64,000 nt of DNA from Corylus avellana (Eukaryota; Streptophyta; Magnoliopsida; Fagales; Betulaceae), in NCBI RefSeq assembly GCF_901000735.1, contig NC_081543.1:33130771-33194770 (forward strand), written 5' to 3'. Made by a program: the position numbers and the translations under genes. The first letter of the stretch is position 1; each line of letters opens with the position of its first letter. Positions 44,839-56,986 of this stretch are shown piece after piece. Below the pieces are notes generated by a model. It had not been told where the DNA came from. It searched no databases and worked only from the letters and a program-made list of their open reading frames with translations.

Positions 44839-47800
44839 ATGACTTGTTGCCCTTTCTTTAGGAAAAAAAAGACTTCCTCTGATAAACAAACGATTGAAGG
44901 CGTTGAAGGTACAAATTTTGACAATTTTATTCTTTTGTTCCTTCATATGGTTAATTTATCAGGTGACAAAAGCCCCATAATACATTGTGACCTTGCACAT
45001 ACATTTGATCAATCTGTACCAATGTTGGTTTCTTGGACAAGAAGTTTTAGCTGTTATATTTGCTGCTCTCTACCATGATATGCCGAAAGGCTTTCTAAAT
45101 TCATAGACTTTTTCCAATCTCAGGGAGTGGCATTTTGTGCTCTAGTGATTTGAATATATAAGAGTGTTCTCTATTTATAGAGAAGACATGAGGAATGAAT
45201 TTCATTCCTTAGCAATGTGGGACAAACAAGGGCTTATTTATATAAGCCAATTACTAAAACATCTCCACACTTGAGCAATGTGGGACAGGCCCACATATAC
45301 TCTTAACATGGAATAGCAATTCTAACTTTTACTTCATACATTTCTAGCGTGGACACTGTACGAAGAGGATTATTTTGTTTGGTTTATTCTAGTTTTATGC
45401 CTTAGTAAACATTGTTGAGGAAGAATTTTAGTGTTATTTGCTAAACTCACTTGCTGCTCAATTGGCATCGATAGTAGGTCTTATGATAACTTCAGATTTT
45501 ATGCCTGCTTTTTCCAAAACGAAGTTTAAGGCTTTTTTTTTTTCTTTTTTTTTTTGAATGCTTAAACTTCCTAACTTTTGTATACCATGCTTTGACTATC
45601 TTCTGTGTTCTCTTGAGCATGGGCATAGATTTTTTAAACACAGACGCACATTTGGAGACACACGCACACATGCGTGTGTGTATATATATATATGTTTTTG
45701 TATTTTAAAGCTTCTAATTGATTCAACATATATAGAGCTTACAGGTATCGAGAATGTTAACCTGTACACTTACCAGGAATTGCGGGTTGCCACTAATGAT
45801 TTCAGTCCATCAAGTAAAATTGGGGAGGGAGGTTTTGGTTCTGTCTATAAGGTGCATGCATACTGTATACGATGTCATCCATATTCTTTAAGGAATACTG
45901 ATCATCACCACTTTATTATGTTAAAAAGGTGGTTTTGATTTTTGCTTCTAGTGACTTGTTTCCTCTTCGAAAATTCTTGTAATTGAACAGGGAAGACTTA
46001 AAAATGGCAGTCTGGCTGCTTTAAAGGTTTTGTCAGCTGACTCAAGGCAAGGGGTGCGGGAGTTTTTGACAGAAATAAAGGTGATCACAGAAGTAGAGCA
46101 TGACAACCTGGTTAAGTTGTATGGTTGCTGTGTGGAAGGAAACCATAGGATTTTGGTATATGGCTACCTCGAGAACAATAGCCTTGCGCAAACACTTCTT
46201 GGTAATTCAATTGTTTATTCTTCATAGGAAGCCATTAGTTGGCTAGGTAATGCCTCATACTCCTTTTCTACTTTTTTAGGTGGAGGCCACAGTAGCATCC
46301 ATTTCAGTTGGGAAAAACGGCGTAAAATTTGCATTGGTGTTGCACAGGGACTTGCATTCCTTCATGAAGAGATCAGCCCACATATTATTCACAGGGACAT
46401 CAAAGCAAGCAATATTCTTCTTGACAAAGACTTGACACCCAAAATTTCAGATTTTGGTCTTGCAAAGTTCATTGCACCTAACCTGACCCATATTAGCACG
46501 CGTGTTGCTGGAACAGCGTAAGTTTGTAAATTCGAGTTGTAACCTTTTCAATTGTGTATAATTGTCAGAATGATATTCTGCAAAGGTAATTATGATTGTA
46601 GGTTGCTCGATGGGTTGTAAAAACTTAAGGCATTGTTTTGATTGTTGTCCTATAACAAGGGCTTGTGACTTGTGTAGACTGTAAAGTAGTACCATGTGCC
46701 ATCATTAGGAGTTGATCGGTGGTTTCAACCAATTGATTTTTTTATAGGAGATCTGATAGTCCATCAGACTATACTACCTCAAGAATCCGAGAGTTCATTG
46801 TTTTATGGATTAGATGGTCACTTGTGTGTTTTTTTTTTGCTGTCATGTAATATATCTTCTTCAGACCCAATAATCAATTCTTTTGGTTTTTTTTTTTTTT
46901 TAATTAATGTTCCAATTGATTTTTTAATTAGTTATTTGATAAGTTGAAATCACTCTGAAAAGTTCAACCCAAACAGGCACTAACTGAATATTACATTTGC
47001 TATGCCAAAACCTTCCCATAAAATATTGTTGGCCTAAAAGGGTTTTAAGTGTATAGCCCCTCAAACTTGTAATTAGTGTCAATGCAGCAAGATTTGTTTT
47101 CCTTCTTGAGCTTCTCACCTCATTTTTTGCAATATTTATTAATTTTCTTTAGATTATTTTCATATGTTCAAGTGTCCTTGTTTGGTTTGTGTAGAGGTTA
47201 TCTGGCACCTGAATATGCACTACGAGGTCAAGTGACAAGGAAAGCAGATATTTATAGTTTTGGTATTCTGCTCTTAGAAATTGTAAGTGGGAGGTGCAAC
47301 ACAAACAGGCGGTTACCTGCTGAAGAACAATATCTTCTTGAAAGGGTAAGGACTTTATAGTTCCTTTTTTTTTTTATTTTTTTTTATTTTTTTTATTTTT
47401 TAAGTTAATAATTTGTTTTCAATACGAAGAAGGTTTAAAGGATAATTGATAGCCTTAACTAGTTAAGTATTTTAAAGAAAACGGTCTTCTGCATGAGTAC
47501 AATACATACAAGCATGGCTTCTAAATAAAGTTATCATGCAACACCTCTAATAGGAGTGAGGATGAGGATCACTCCATCAACTTTAGCTGTGGATTTATTA
47601 AGAATGAACTTGCTCTCTGGTATGGTCTGAGATGTCTAAGTACTTCTGGTTTAGGTATATGTTGTTTTACCAAGGTATGGAAGTCCTAGATGTAGGTGTT
47701 ATATAAGCTTTTCATTAGAGTAAGTCCAAAAGGGTTGAAAACCACTCCATATCCTTTCTTGTCACTGTAAAAGCTTTTTCAAAACTAAAATTGCTACTTT

Positions 47801-49617
47801 TGAGTTCTCTATAAGACCTGTGTTCGTGACTACTTCAGTTGTATCCTTTTGTTGTTGACGACTCAATCAAACTTCCCTGTGTGCTGCTTTTAGCAGAAAG
47901 CACACAGTGCTAATTTTAAGGTTCATCACTTTATTTAATCTCTTTAGGGTTGTTATTTTAATCTCAGACTAAGATATTGAATATCTTTTTCTGCATATTA
48001 ATTCTGATCTTAAGAAAGAAAACATCAAAATGGAGATTATAGGTAGGTGTTCAAGGAAATGATGTTCTTACCATCAGCTAGCTGGAAAGCCACATCCTTG
48101 TTCTCAACTGCTAAACTTCCTGTGTGTTTTGGAGTTTATTATCCTCCACTCTTTCTTTTGAAACCAACTGCTGTTGTCAAGTGATTCTTATCTCTGAGTC
48201 CAGTCATCCATATTACTATATAATTCACAATTAATGTTTTTGATTCAAAAACCAAAATAAGAAATTTGAGTCGAACATAAGAAAATACTAGCTTATCTTT
48301 TCAACAAGACCAGGCCCCTTTATGACAACGTTACCTAACCTATAACTTACTAGAGAATGAGATCATGTAGGATATGGGGCATATTTATTTTTCATTTACT
48401 GCATGGAAAGCATGAAGTATATACATGTCAAAACAGTACTTCCACTATATCTTTTCTGTAATAAAACAGATTTACCACCCTCATCTGGCCTAGGTCAACC
48501 ATTTTTGGTCAGTATTTCCTCATTTCATTTTTTTTTTTTTATATCTCTATATATATAGGTAATTTCCTGTTTCTTGAACCATCCAAATGAGTGTATTGAT
48601 CTTTTAGTTGCTAAGTGAGGAAGGCAACTAACTAATGACTTAATTGATTTCATATCTTCCAAGTCGGACTTTAAAGCATTGTTTTGATTAATTAAATGGA
48701 AAAATAATCTCAAAATCAAATATGGGAAAGCAAAAAAGGAAATAGATATGCATTGAATAAATACTGTTCCTACTATCTTCTGGAATTCTAAGTAGTAGTT
48801 TATGGTTTGAATCTATCGATTGGAAATTATTACTCTTTGGAAGTATTATTGTAAATTAAAAACATTGCAACAATAGTTCCCTGAAAGCAGGTTGCCCAAA
48901 CAAATTGCACAATAGTTTTCTCTTCTCTCCAATCAAATGGCATAGTGAATTGTTATGGCTGTAAAAAGAATAAGTCATTTCCTCATCTTGGTTTACCTTT
49001 CCTAAGTCTACTAGGTCATTTGCCTATCACTATAAATAGAGATCTCTGTAATACTTCATATAAATCAGTCTTACTAAAATGTAGTCCATTATATTCTTCC
49101 GCTCTCGCTCTTCTCTTCTTTCTGTCTCTTCTTCAATATATCTTTCCAATATATTTAACATTGGTTATCTCCGGTAAAGCTAGAAATTCTGATGAACTTA
49201 TTAAAGAGAGACTTGCAGGCGTGGGTACTGCATGAGAAGGGAGAACTGCTGAGATTGGTGGACACATCATTGAATGAGAATTTCGATGTCGAGGAGGCTA
49301 CCAGATTTCTAAAGATTAGTCTTCTTTGCACCCAAGACATGCCAAAGCTCCGACCACCCATGTCCACTGTTGTCAGAATGCTACTGGGTGAAATACATGT
49401 AAATGACAAGGAGATAACAAAACCAGGCCTGCTTTCTGAGCTCATGGATACAGATGATGATGGTAGAGGCCGGAAATATAAGGCTGAAATGAAGAATACA
49501 TCTGACACAGCATCTTCAGGGTTAGGAAAGCTGTATAATTCATCTTCATCATCAGGAAACATGACCACCTCATTTGCTACCATGACCTTCAATTCAATAT
49601 ATGACCGAAGCAATTAA
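44839..49617 (+). CDS. Receptor-like cytoplasmic kinase, CRPK1-like
   Basis: Serine/threonine kinase close to Arabidopsis At1g16670 (CRPK1, cold signalling) and its relatives. Exons: 44839-44908, 45745-45851, 45991-46201, 46280-46517, 47195-47345, 49219-49617; 391 residues. The glycine loop is [11 protein letters not shown] (49-59). The ATP lysine is K71 in AALKVL, with A in place of the usual V before ALK. The catalytic loop is HRDIKASN (D169), with DFGLA at 187-191 and [20 protein letters not shown] in the activation and APE segment. There is no signal peptide or membrane span. The N-terminus MTCCPFF has cysteines that could be palmitoylated for plasma-membrane anchoring (inferred). The Ser/Thr-rich tail is longer than in CRPK1. 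The ATG was chosen over an in-frame GTG just before it. Intron 5 (1.9 kb) has no gene. Confidence 0.92.
45120..45310 (+). mobile_element. Possible LTR fragment in kinase intron 1
   Basis: TATTTATAGAGAAGACATGA is followed by two AGCAATGTGGGACA motifs (about 45212 and 45270) and ends CTCTTAACA. This order is common in plant LTRs. Boundaries and partner LTR not found. Confidence 0.3.
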
Positions 49618-51047
49618 TGAGATGTTGATTTGACACCGGGTTCAAGGTTCTCTTCTTGACCTCCTTTGACCAAAAATCATTTAAAATTTTGTTTTCAAAG
49701 CATGTAAAGTACTTTCAAAGTGCTTGCCAAACAACACCTCAATTTGTTTTCTGTGGAACTGTCAATGGGGTAATTCTTTTTGTAATCAATTAGTTTAGTT
49801 TTTCCTAACTGTAACTTCTTATTTTTGACTCCGCTTCTCTCTCTTTGTAGAGAGAAGCTCTCTCCGCTCTTTTAAGTTGAGTTTTCTTCCTCCTTGGTGA
49901 GGCTTTTTTCCGCTAGTTGTGTGCTTGTTAGGGGAGAAGGGATGGTTCTTCTTCCCTCCTTCCTCCCTTCCCCCTCTCCCTTGTTCTCTTCTTGTGTTTT
50001 CTCTCCCCATTGTAGTGTGTTTTTTTTTCTCCCTTTTGGTTTCTCATCCTCCCACAAACACCGCGCCTACCCTTCCTCCACTGCCGCCCTGAGCTCCACC
50101 GCTTGCCCTCTCCACCGCACTATGCATTGGCCACCTCCATCACATCAAAACTGGTCGGAGTTTTACACCTGGTTTTTTAAAAACCAGATCTAACTTCTTC
50201 CGTCAGTCGCGCTCTCCATCACGCCAGTCCACCATGCTCATCAGCGTGGCCTCCTTGTCCCGTTTTTTCGGCCGCAACCTGTTTTAGTGCTTTTACTGCT
50301 TTATGTGGCCCCTATTGACCAGGTCAATTTTTGACCCATTCCTACTATTTATTTGTATGTTCTACATTGTTGCATTTTGGGTCTATTATTGGAGAGCCCA
50401 CCATTTTTTTTGGTGTTTTGATTCATGTACCCCTTTTCCAATATTTGCTTAGGAAGAAAAAAATTAGTTTAGTTTTTCCTTGGTTTTTTTTGTTTTTTTG
50501 GGAATTCGTTTGAATTTGTTATTTTATGGTCTACAACGGGAGAGGCTTTTGAGCATTGAACAACCTCCTCTCTAGTTTGGGAAGTTTCATGCACAGTAGG
50601 TAAATAGTCTTCTTCTTCTTCTTCTTTTTTCATTTTTATTTTTTTTAAATTAATAATCTGAGTCTAAGATTTGTCCTCCTTCGTCTATGTATCTCACAAT
50701 TCTTGCTCCTGCCCTAGTGTATAAACACTGAGCAGAGCAGTTTGTAGAAAATGGCTTGTAACAATATTCATAAACTTCGAACAATTTCGCACTTAAATAT
50801 TCAAGAAAATATTCTCACCTTCATGTACACAATGGCCTTTCTGGAAGAGGAAAAAAAAAAAAAAAAAAGGGAATCCCAATTTAGTGCTTTGGGGGAAAAG
50901 ATTCATGTACTATATATTGTTGGGCATGATCCCTTATGCAAATAATAATCATATATGTGTAATAAGATGATACATTATTTTGACTACCTTAGCCAAAAAT
51001 GAGTAAAAAGAATGGAAAAAGAAAAGAACTGAAACTGTAAAGTTTAT
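49618..51047. other. Convergent spacer between kinase and ABC transporter
   Basis: Both genes end into this spacer. It holds a CT-rich stretch (49930-50120), T-rich runs and short ATG-led frames with no family resemblance. No gene supported. Confidence 0.6.
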
Positions 51048-52820
51048 CTAGCTTCTGGTTTTGTAACATCTGCACCATAAAATGAAAAAACAAAGCACTC
51101 TATACGCAATGATGAAACCCAACATCACAGCTAAATTGCTCCACTTCTGTGACTCTTTCAGACCCTGCTGTCTTAGGAACAAATCTGCACTCAAATTGCA
51201 TTGTCCTTCCTCAAATGTCAAGCACCTGGTCCTCCCTTGCTCTCCACCATACTCATTTATCAAAAAACACTCGAATGGGTACTTGAACAAACTCAAGTAA
51301 TGCATGAAAATCCAGTAATTGGGTATGTTTTCCTTTGATATGAAATACCCAGAAAAGAGAAAGAAAGAGCCCATTAATCCTGCAATCACTGAGGTGCCCA
51401 TGATGAAGTTTGGCACCAGAGCACTGAAACATGCTACAAATGAATTGGACATCAATAGAACCATCCAAACCACCAGAGAAAAGTAGAGAAATCCATCGAT
51501 TTCCTTCCTTAAACCAACCAGCCAATAAACTGAAGTTGTATACAGAAGGCCAACCATTAAAAGGAAAGGAATAAAGATGAGGGTGTTTGCCATAACATAA
51601 GAAGATACTCTGTATGCTCCTCTTGAAGTCTCATTCACCAAAATTCTTCTCTCTTGCAAGAAAATTGGCAGGCCTTCTGTTGTGGAAGATAGCAAGAAAG
51701 TGAGGCTGAAGGCAAAAAACCCAAATCGAGTTTGTAAGGCAACTTTCCCTTGCTCATTGCCAACATTCAGGAATATGGTTCCCATTACAAATCCGGCTAC
51801 CAAGGCTTGTATGACTCTTGTGGCAAAGAGTTGCTTGGTTCTGAAAATGTTGCTGCAAAATCTTTGTCCAAGTATTAAAATCTCCTCAAATCTAGAATTT
51901 GGAAAGAAGAGAAGCTTATCTTTTCCACTGTTGGAGAATTCACTATTTTCTTCACTATTTTCTGAAGTTTGCATGACCAAGCTTTCTATGACATCAATGG
52001 CAAATTCAAGCACATTAACATGGGGAGGAATGCCATGGCCAGCCAACCAAAGCCCCTCTTCCAGAAGGTTCAATGATCCATTATGCATGACGAATCCATT
52101 TGAAAGCAAAACAATGCGATCAAACAGCTCGAGGATTCGAAAACCAGGTTGGTGAATGGTTAAAATGATTGTCTTACCTTGATTTACTACCATTGATCTG
52201 AGCAGTGACACCACATGAAAAGCTGAGGCTGAATCCAATCCAGAAGTTGGTTCATCGATCAAAAGAACAGCCGGGTCATGAACCAAATCAACTCCGATCG
52301 AAACTCGACGCCTTTCCCCGCCAGAAATGCCACAATTTGATGATCCTCCACTGATCATCGAGCCTGCAACATGCTCCAACCCAAGCTCCTTCATCAGATC
52401 TTTTACTCTAATGGCAGCCTCTTTTCTCCCACCCCTTAGCCTTAGCAGAGCACTATACATGAGGGTTTCTTGTACTGTAAGTAATGGAAACAAAGCATCA
52501 TCTTGGCTGACATATCCCGATATTCTCCTGAAAAGGTCGACATCCATAGGCCAATCATTGACCAACACCTGCCCTGTCACTTTCCTCTGTGATGATATCT
52601 TTCCTGCTAGAGTCTCCAGCAGCGTGGTTTTTCCAGCTCCACTGGGCCCAGCAATGGCTGTGATCTCCCCAGGCCTTGCTTCACAGTTTACATGCCTCAA
52701 AATGAATTTAGGAGCTCTCCTTGGAGTACTTCCACATAATTTGTAGGACAAATTTTTGGTTTCTATTCTATATGGAACTCTCCGGCCACTGGAAACGGGC
52801 CCCTTCACTGGCAGTTCCAT
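51048..52820 (-). CDS. ABCG10: ABCG half-size transporter, ABCG10 type (intronless)
   Basis: ATP-driven exporter of the WBC/ABCG family that works as a dimer in a membrane; the substrate of this subgroup is not established from sequence. One uninterrupted exon encodes 590 residues, the length I recall for the Arabidopsis protein. The nucleotide-binding domain comes first: Walker A GPSGAGKT (58-65), signature ISGGERRR (165-172), Walker B VLLIDEP (185-191) and H-loop His223 in LTIHQPG. About six membrane segments follow from residue 330 on (for example [32 protein letters not shown]). A conserved [12 protein letters not shown] external loop comes before the last span. All catalytic residues are present, so it should be functional. 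The ATG at 52820 is the first in frame and gives the family N-terminus. Confidence 0.95.
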   Translation of the reverse strand: MELPVKGPVSSGRRVPYRIETKNLSYKLCGSTPRRAPKFILRHVNCEARPGEITAIAGPSGAGKTTLLETLAGKISSQRKVTGQVLVNDWPMDVDLFRRISGYVSQDDALFPLLTVQETLMYSALLRLRGGRKEAAIRVKDLMKELGLEHVAGSMISGGSSNCGISGGERRRVSIGVDLVHDPAVLLIDEPTSGLDSASAFHVVSLLRSMVVNQGKTIILTIHQPGFRILELFDRIVLLSNGFVMHNGSLNLLEEGLWLAGHGIPPHVNVLEFAIDVIESLVMQTSENSEENSEFSNSGKDKLLFFPNSRFEEILILGQRFCSNIFRTKQLFATRVIQALVAGFVMGTIFLNVGNEQGKVALQTRFGFFAFSLTFLLSSTTEGLPIFLQERRILVNETSRGAYRVSSYVMANTLIFIPFLLMVGLLYTTSVYWLVGLRKEIDGFLYFSLVVWMVLLMSNSFVACFSALVPNFIMGTSVIAGLMGSFFLFSGYFISKENIPNYWIFMHYLSLFKYPFECFLINEYGGEQGRTRCLTFEEGQCNLSADLFLRQQGLKESQKWSNLAVMLGFIIAYRVLCFFILWCRCYKTRS

Positions 52821-53935
52821 TGAGAGACAAGGAGAGAGTGAAAATGTGATGTGTTAAGATGGAATATGTAAAGAAGAGACGCAGGAGATGAGCTAACACA
52901 CCAAACTAGGTGTTGCAAACGTGCAAGTTAAAAAAGCTTGAGAAACCAAGTTAGATATTATTGACATGCATGGGACATAAACAAACAGTTCTTGGGCTTG
53001 GGCTTCATTTCATTTTTTTCTTCCCAAATGAGAGTTTTGGTGGGGTTTGGAAAGTTGGGAGAGTGCTTCAAGAAAGCTGAAAGGGGAAGCTTTTCCTGGT
53101 GAACCTAATATTGACTGAGCAGGGTTGGTGTTGGTTGCCTCACCACCTTCCCACCCTAACTCCCCCTCAGCAGTTAAGTAGGTCGGAAACTGCAAAGATG
53201 ACCTGTATTGGTAGGGATTTACCTTAATTACTCGCACTAATTGCTTAGTAAATTGAAAAGAAAAATAATTGGATTGTACATATTTTATACAAATCACTAT
53301 CACATGGTGAGTGTCATGTAGACTGTCACGCCAGTTTGTAAACTTGATAAGCGTTATGATGATTGTAACGTTCATCCGTAAAGGGCCTCTAAAATTTAAA
53401 ACCGCCCTCAATTAAGAAAATATGAGACCAAAATGAGGTGGGACATAGAAGATGGCCTAATGAAGAAAATGTTATTAAAAGGTATCTTCTGGGATGGCCT
53501 GCCCTAGAAGCTTAAATAAATGCAACTAGAAGCATAAGTAAAAGCGATTATTATAAGTGATTTGTGAGTATATAATGTGCTAATTGAAGTTCTGGGTTGT
53601 GATGCACCTTTTGCAATAAAAACTATAAACTCCCTTTTGTTGGTGTCAGGCGGGGAGTTTATGAAGGTTCTGTACACTTGGATGAGCTTAATATTCTATG
53701 AGGTCGGAGGTAGACCTAATCCGATTGGCAATTTATTTTTCTTTTCTAATAAAAAAAGTCAAACTTCTTTTCTCACATTACCAAACAATTTGTTCACTTT
53801 TTTTTTCATATAAAGTCCAAAACTCTTTCGCATTTATATCATATCAACAAATTCTTATTACTATTCTAAAAAAAACAAAAAATGAGAATGTTTTGCCGAA
53901 AACCTTGCAAACTCATATAGACTAAGGGTCCGTTT
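52821..53935. other. ABCG10-type upstream region
   Basis: AT-rich DNA containing the promoter of the divergently transcribed transporter. No conserved coding sequence or repeat family recognised. Confidence 0.5.
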
Positions 53936-54560
53936 GGTTTATGGAATAGATCTCTTGAGTGGAACGACTATTCCTATGGAATAATTATTTTTTTGTTTGG
54001 TAGGGGTCTATTCTTTGAAATAGTAATTATTTCCGTGAGAATGACTAATCCCATACACCGATGAATAACTATTCTTCTAAAAAATTTTAGGAATAGCTAT
54101 TCCTCAAGTAATGAAATACATTTTTTAAAAACACTCATATTATTTTTTTACTTTATTTTAAACTTCAAAAAAAAAAAAAACATAAAAAATAAAGTGGGTA
54201 GCCACACCATCCATTGGGGTGGTTGGCCACCCACAGAAGAGGCCGGGGGTGGCCACACCACCCCTGTTTCATTTTGGGGTGACTACGACCACCCCAGATT
54301 TGCTTCAGGGTGGCCGTACCACCCTGGAGCTCCTCTAGTGGCCATCCACTTTATTTTCTTTTATTTTTAATGTGAGTTGAAAAAATAAATAAATAAATAG
54401 CATAGGACTTTTAGTAATTTTGATTAAATTCCAATTAAAGCATGTGTGTTGTTGCCAAACTAAGGAATATAAATAGTTATTTCATTCAATTCTCTTTTAT
54501 TCCCGGTAATAACTATTCTCATTCTTAATAAAATATGCATTTCGCGAATCAAACGAGCCC
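53936..54560. mobile_element. Foldback MITE with GGGTCCGTTTGG ends and G/C-rich centre
   Basis: Left end GGGTCCGTTTGGTTT and inverted right end GGGCTCGTTTGATTC, with internal GGAATAGCTATTCC-type motifs (about 54089). Flanks TAA / AAA could be a decayed 3-bp duplication. The centre (54190-54350) has GGGGTGGTTGGCCACCC, GGGGTGGCCACACCACCCC and GGGTGGCCGTACCACCC. Confidence 0.7.
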
Positions 54561-54604
54561 AAAAAAGAAAATAATATATATTATTTTCTTTTTCGGGCTC
54601 GTTT
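54551..54604. repeat. 54-bp near-perfect palindrome
   Basis: Two 27-base arms, starting AAACGAGCCCAAAAAAGAAA and ending CGGGCTCGTTT, match at 26 of 27 positions with no loop. It begins with the terminal repeat of the preceding MITE, so it may be the joint of two elements. Confidence 0.85.
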
Positions 54605-54905
54605 GGCATGTCCGCATAAGGGTAGAGAAGTAGTGACTTCTACTTCATGAGACATGGACTTCAGCCAATTAAATTACCCCTCAGGACTATATAAAGAAAA
54701 CAATATTGATTTCAAGGCAAAATATTAAATTGATACGGCATAGCTTTGATTAACCGGCAAGCAAATAAATTAACGTGGCGTCTTCACTTACAACCGTGGG
54801 TTTATTGTGTTGATTGAAGTCCCAAAATACAAATTTAAAAGTTGTCACTCGTCTTTTATATTTCATAGATAGACTGTGAGTTAGGTGCACCGGTCTTTTT
54901 ATTTT

Positions 54906-55639
54906 GCGTTAAATGCAATTTTGGTACCTGTGGTTAGGCATAAAATCAAACAGACCTCTCAATTTCAAAAAGTATCACAACTGGTACTTGTGATTATTGA
55001 AAATACACACTTGGTACTTCCGTCAATTTTTCATCCAAATATTTAACGGATCTCCACGTCAGCACAAGTAAAATGGTGACACATGTCCTGAATGCCACAT
55101 ACTAATGCGACATTTGCTAAAAAAATAGTAAAATAATGGTAATGAAAATAATTTATTAAAAAAAAAATGCAAAAAGACTAAAAAATTGGGGATGGCCGGC
55201 CACCCCCATTTTGCTAAGGGGGTGGCTACCACCCCCAATGGCCAGCAAGGGAGTGGCCGAACCACCCCCAAAGACCAAATTAAAAAAGAAAAAAAAAAAA
55301 AATTTAAGGATTGGCCCTTGGGGGTGGCTTCAGCCACCCCCATGGTGGCCATTGGAGGTGGCTCAAGCCACCCCCTTAGCAAAATGGGGGTGGATTTTTT
55401 AGCCTTTTTTTTTTTTAATAAATTATTTTAATTATCATTATGTGGCATTTGGCATTCGGGACGTGTCACCATTTTACTCGTTCTGATGTGAAGATCCGTT
55501 AAATAGTTGGATGAAAAATTGACGGAAGTACTAAATGAGTATTTTCAATAATCACAGGTACTAGCTGTGATACTTTTTGAAACAGAAGTGTCTGTTTGAT
55601 TTTAGGCCTAACCATATGTACCAAAATTGCATGTAACCC
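54906..55639. mobile_element. Mutator-like MITE with about 200-bp inverted arms and 9-bp duplication
   Basis: TTTTATTTT flanks both ends (54897-54905 and 55640-55648). Ends GCGTTAAATGCAATTTTGGT and, inverted, GGGTTACATGCAATTTTGGT; matching continues through ATCAAACAGAC, CTTCCGTCAATTTTTCATCC and ATTTAACGGATC. The 734-bp element has no transposase. The centre (55190-55395) is a series of GGGGGTGGC / GCCACCCCC blocks. Confidence 0.88.
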
Positions 55640-55795
55640 TTTTATTTTTTACATTTGATTTTTTAATATATTTTTTTTTAACTTTTTATTTATAAATGAT
55701 ATGTGTCACAATATAATTGGGTTTGATTTGGCACATTAATAGATTTTATCAACTTTTTCAATGACATTTACTACTTGTCTTTTTTGCTTACATAA

Positions 55796-56246
55796 GAGCA
55801 CTCACATTGGCTTAGCCATTTCTTACTTTTATTTAAAATAGATAAGCAAAACACTAAAAAGTCATCTACATTGGATTATGCATTTCAAATGCAAAATATA
55901 TTCTTGTTGCATTTGTGAACAGTGCACTGCTACATGTAGCTCGTAGTCTCATACTATTCACGTATTTATTTCATTAATATATTATTTCTCTCCACATCTA
56001 TTTTTCCCAAAATGTTCTCATACTATTTTTCTTTTCACATCTTTCTTTTTCCAAAAGTTGAAAAATAGGATCTTTAGGAAAAATACAATCCTTATAAAAA
56101 AACAAAGAAATAATATTTAAATGATATAGATAAAAAAAAGATAATCGAATTTATAGTATCTTTTAAAATTTATTAGCTAAACTAGATAAAATGAGTTTTG
56201 ATTAGCTATTTTGCATAAAAATATGCATAAACTAATATGAATGCTC
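55796..56246. mobile_element. PIF/Harbinger (Tourist-like) MITE with TAA duplication
   Basis: Ends GAGCACTCACATTGGCTTAG and, inverted, GAGCATTCATATTAGTTTAT. TAA on both sides (55793-55795, 56247-56249). 451 bp, AT-rich and non-coding. Confidence 0.75.
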
Positions 56247-56944
56247 TAAAGAGTGTTTAGTTATTTTTTAAACCTCATGCAACTATTTGTCAAAACTCCA
56301 AACTACATTGACCAATTTAGCATTTATTCATAAAAAAAGAAAAAGAAAAAGAAATTGACCCAAGCTAGGATTACTTAAGGTTGGGGTTAGACATGTAATA
56401 ATTTAATGTACTCTATCCATTTAGGTGTGCTATCCCAAAAAATGCAATTTTTAAAATACGTGATTTAAAAAGTGCAGTTAAGCGTTTGGAAAAATTATAA
56501 TTTAACCTTTAAAATCGTATGTTTTTTAAAAACACTCCCTTACCTATACCTTGAAAACGTATATTTTTTTACGTTTTTAACAATTTTTTAAAAACTATAC
56601 TTTTAAATAATATATTTTTTACGATTCGGCTTAAAAACACACTTTTGGTACGCAAAATTGCATGACAAATGTACCCTTAAAAACATTGGATCACATTTTT
56701 GTTTTTTTAATATATTGGAGGACAATTGTAAATCGATGGTTTACTTGTTAAAATTAATAAATTATCTACACTTATTTGGTTTTTATTTTTTGTTTTTCTA
56801 TTTGCTCAAAAGAAAAACCAAAAAGGCGGGGAAGATATTTTTGCCATTTCCGCAAAGCCCAAGGGCATTTTCCCAACGTCCAAATATCCGCTACAAATAA
56901 AACCCCAAAACCCTCGATTCCTCAACTCGCCCACCCCTTCTCTC

Positions 56945-56952
56945 TAGGGTTT
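56945..56952 (+). promoter_or_regulatory. Telo-box upstream of the MORF8-like gene
   Basis: TAGGGTTT (reverse AAACCCTA) lies 35 bp before the start codon, in the short leader. Telo-boxes are frequent near starts of nuclear genes for organelle and translation functions. Confidence 0.5.
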
Positions 56953-56986
56953 TTCCGCCTCTCGGAAACATCTCTGCGCAACAACC

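Noticed and set aside
46201..46279. Possible stop after kinase exon 3 suggesting a truncated kinase
   Set aside because: The stop lies in a short intron with good GT and AG sites; splicing gives a full kinase domain.
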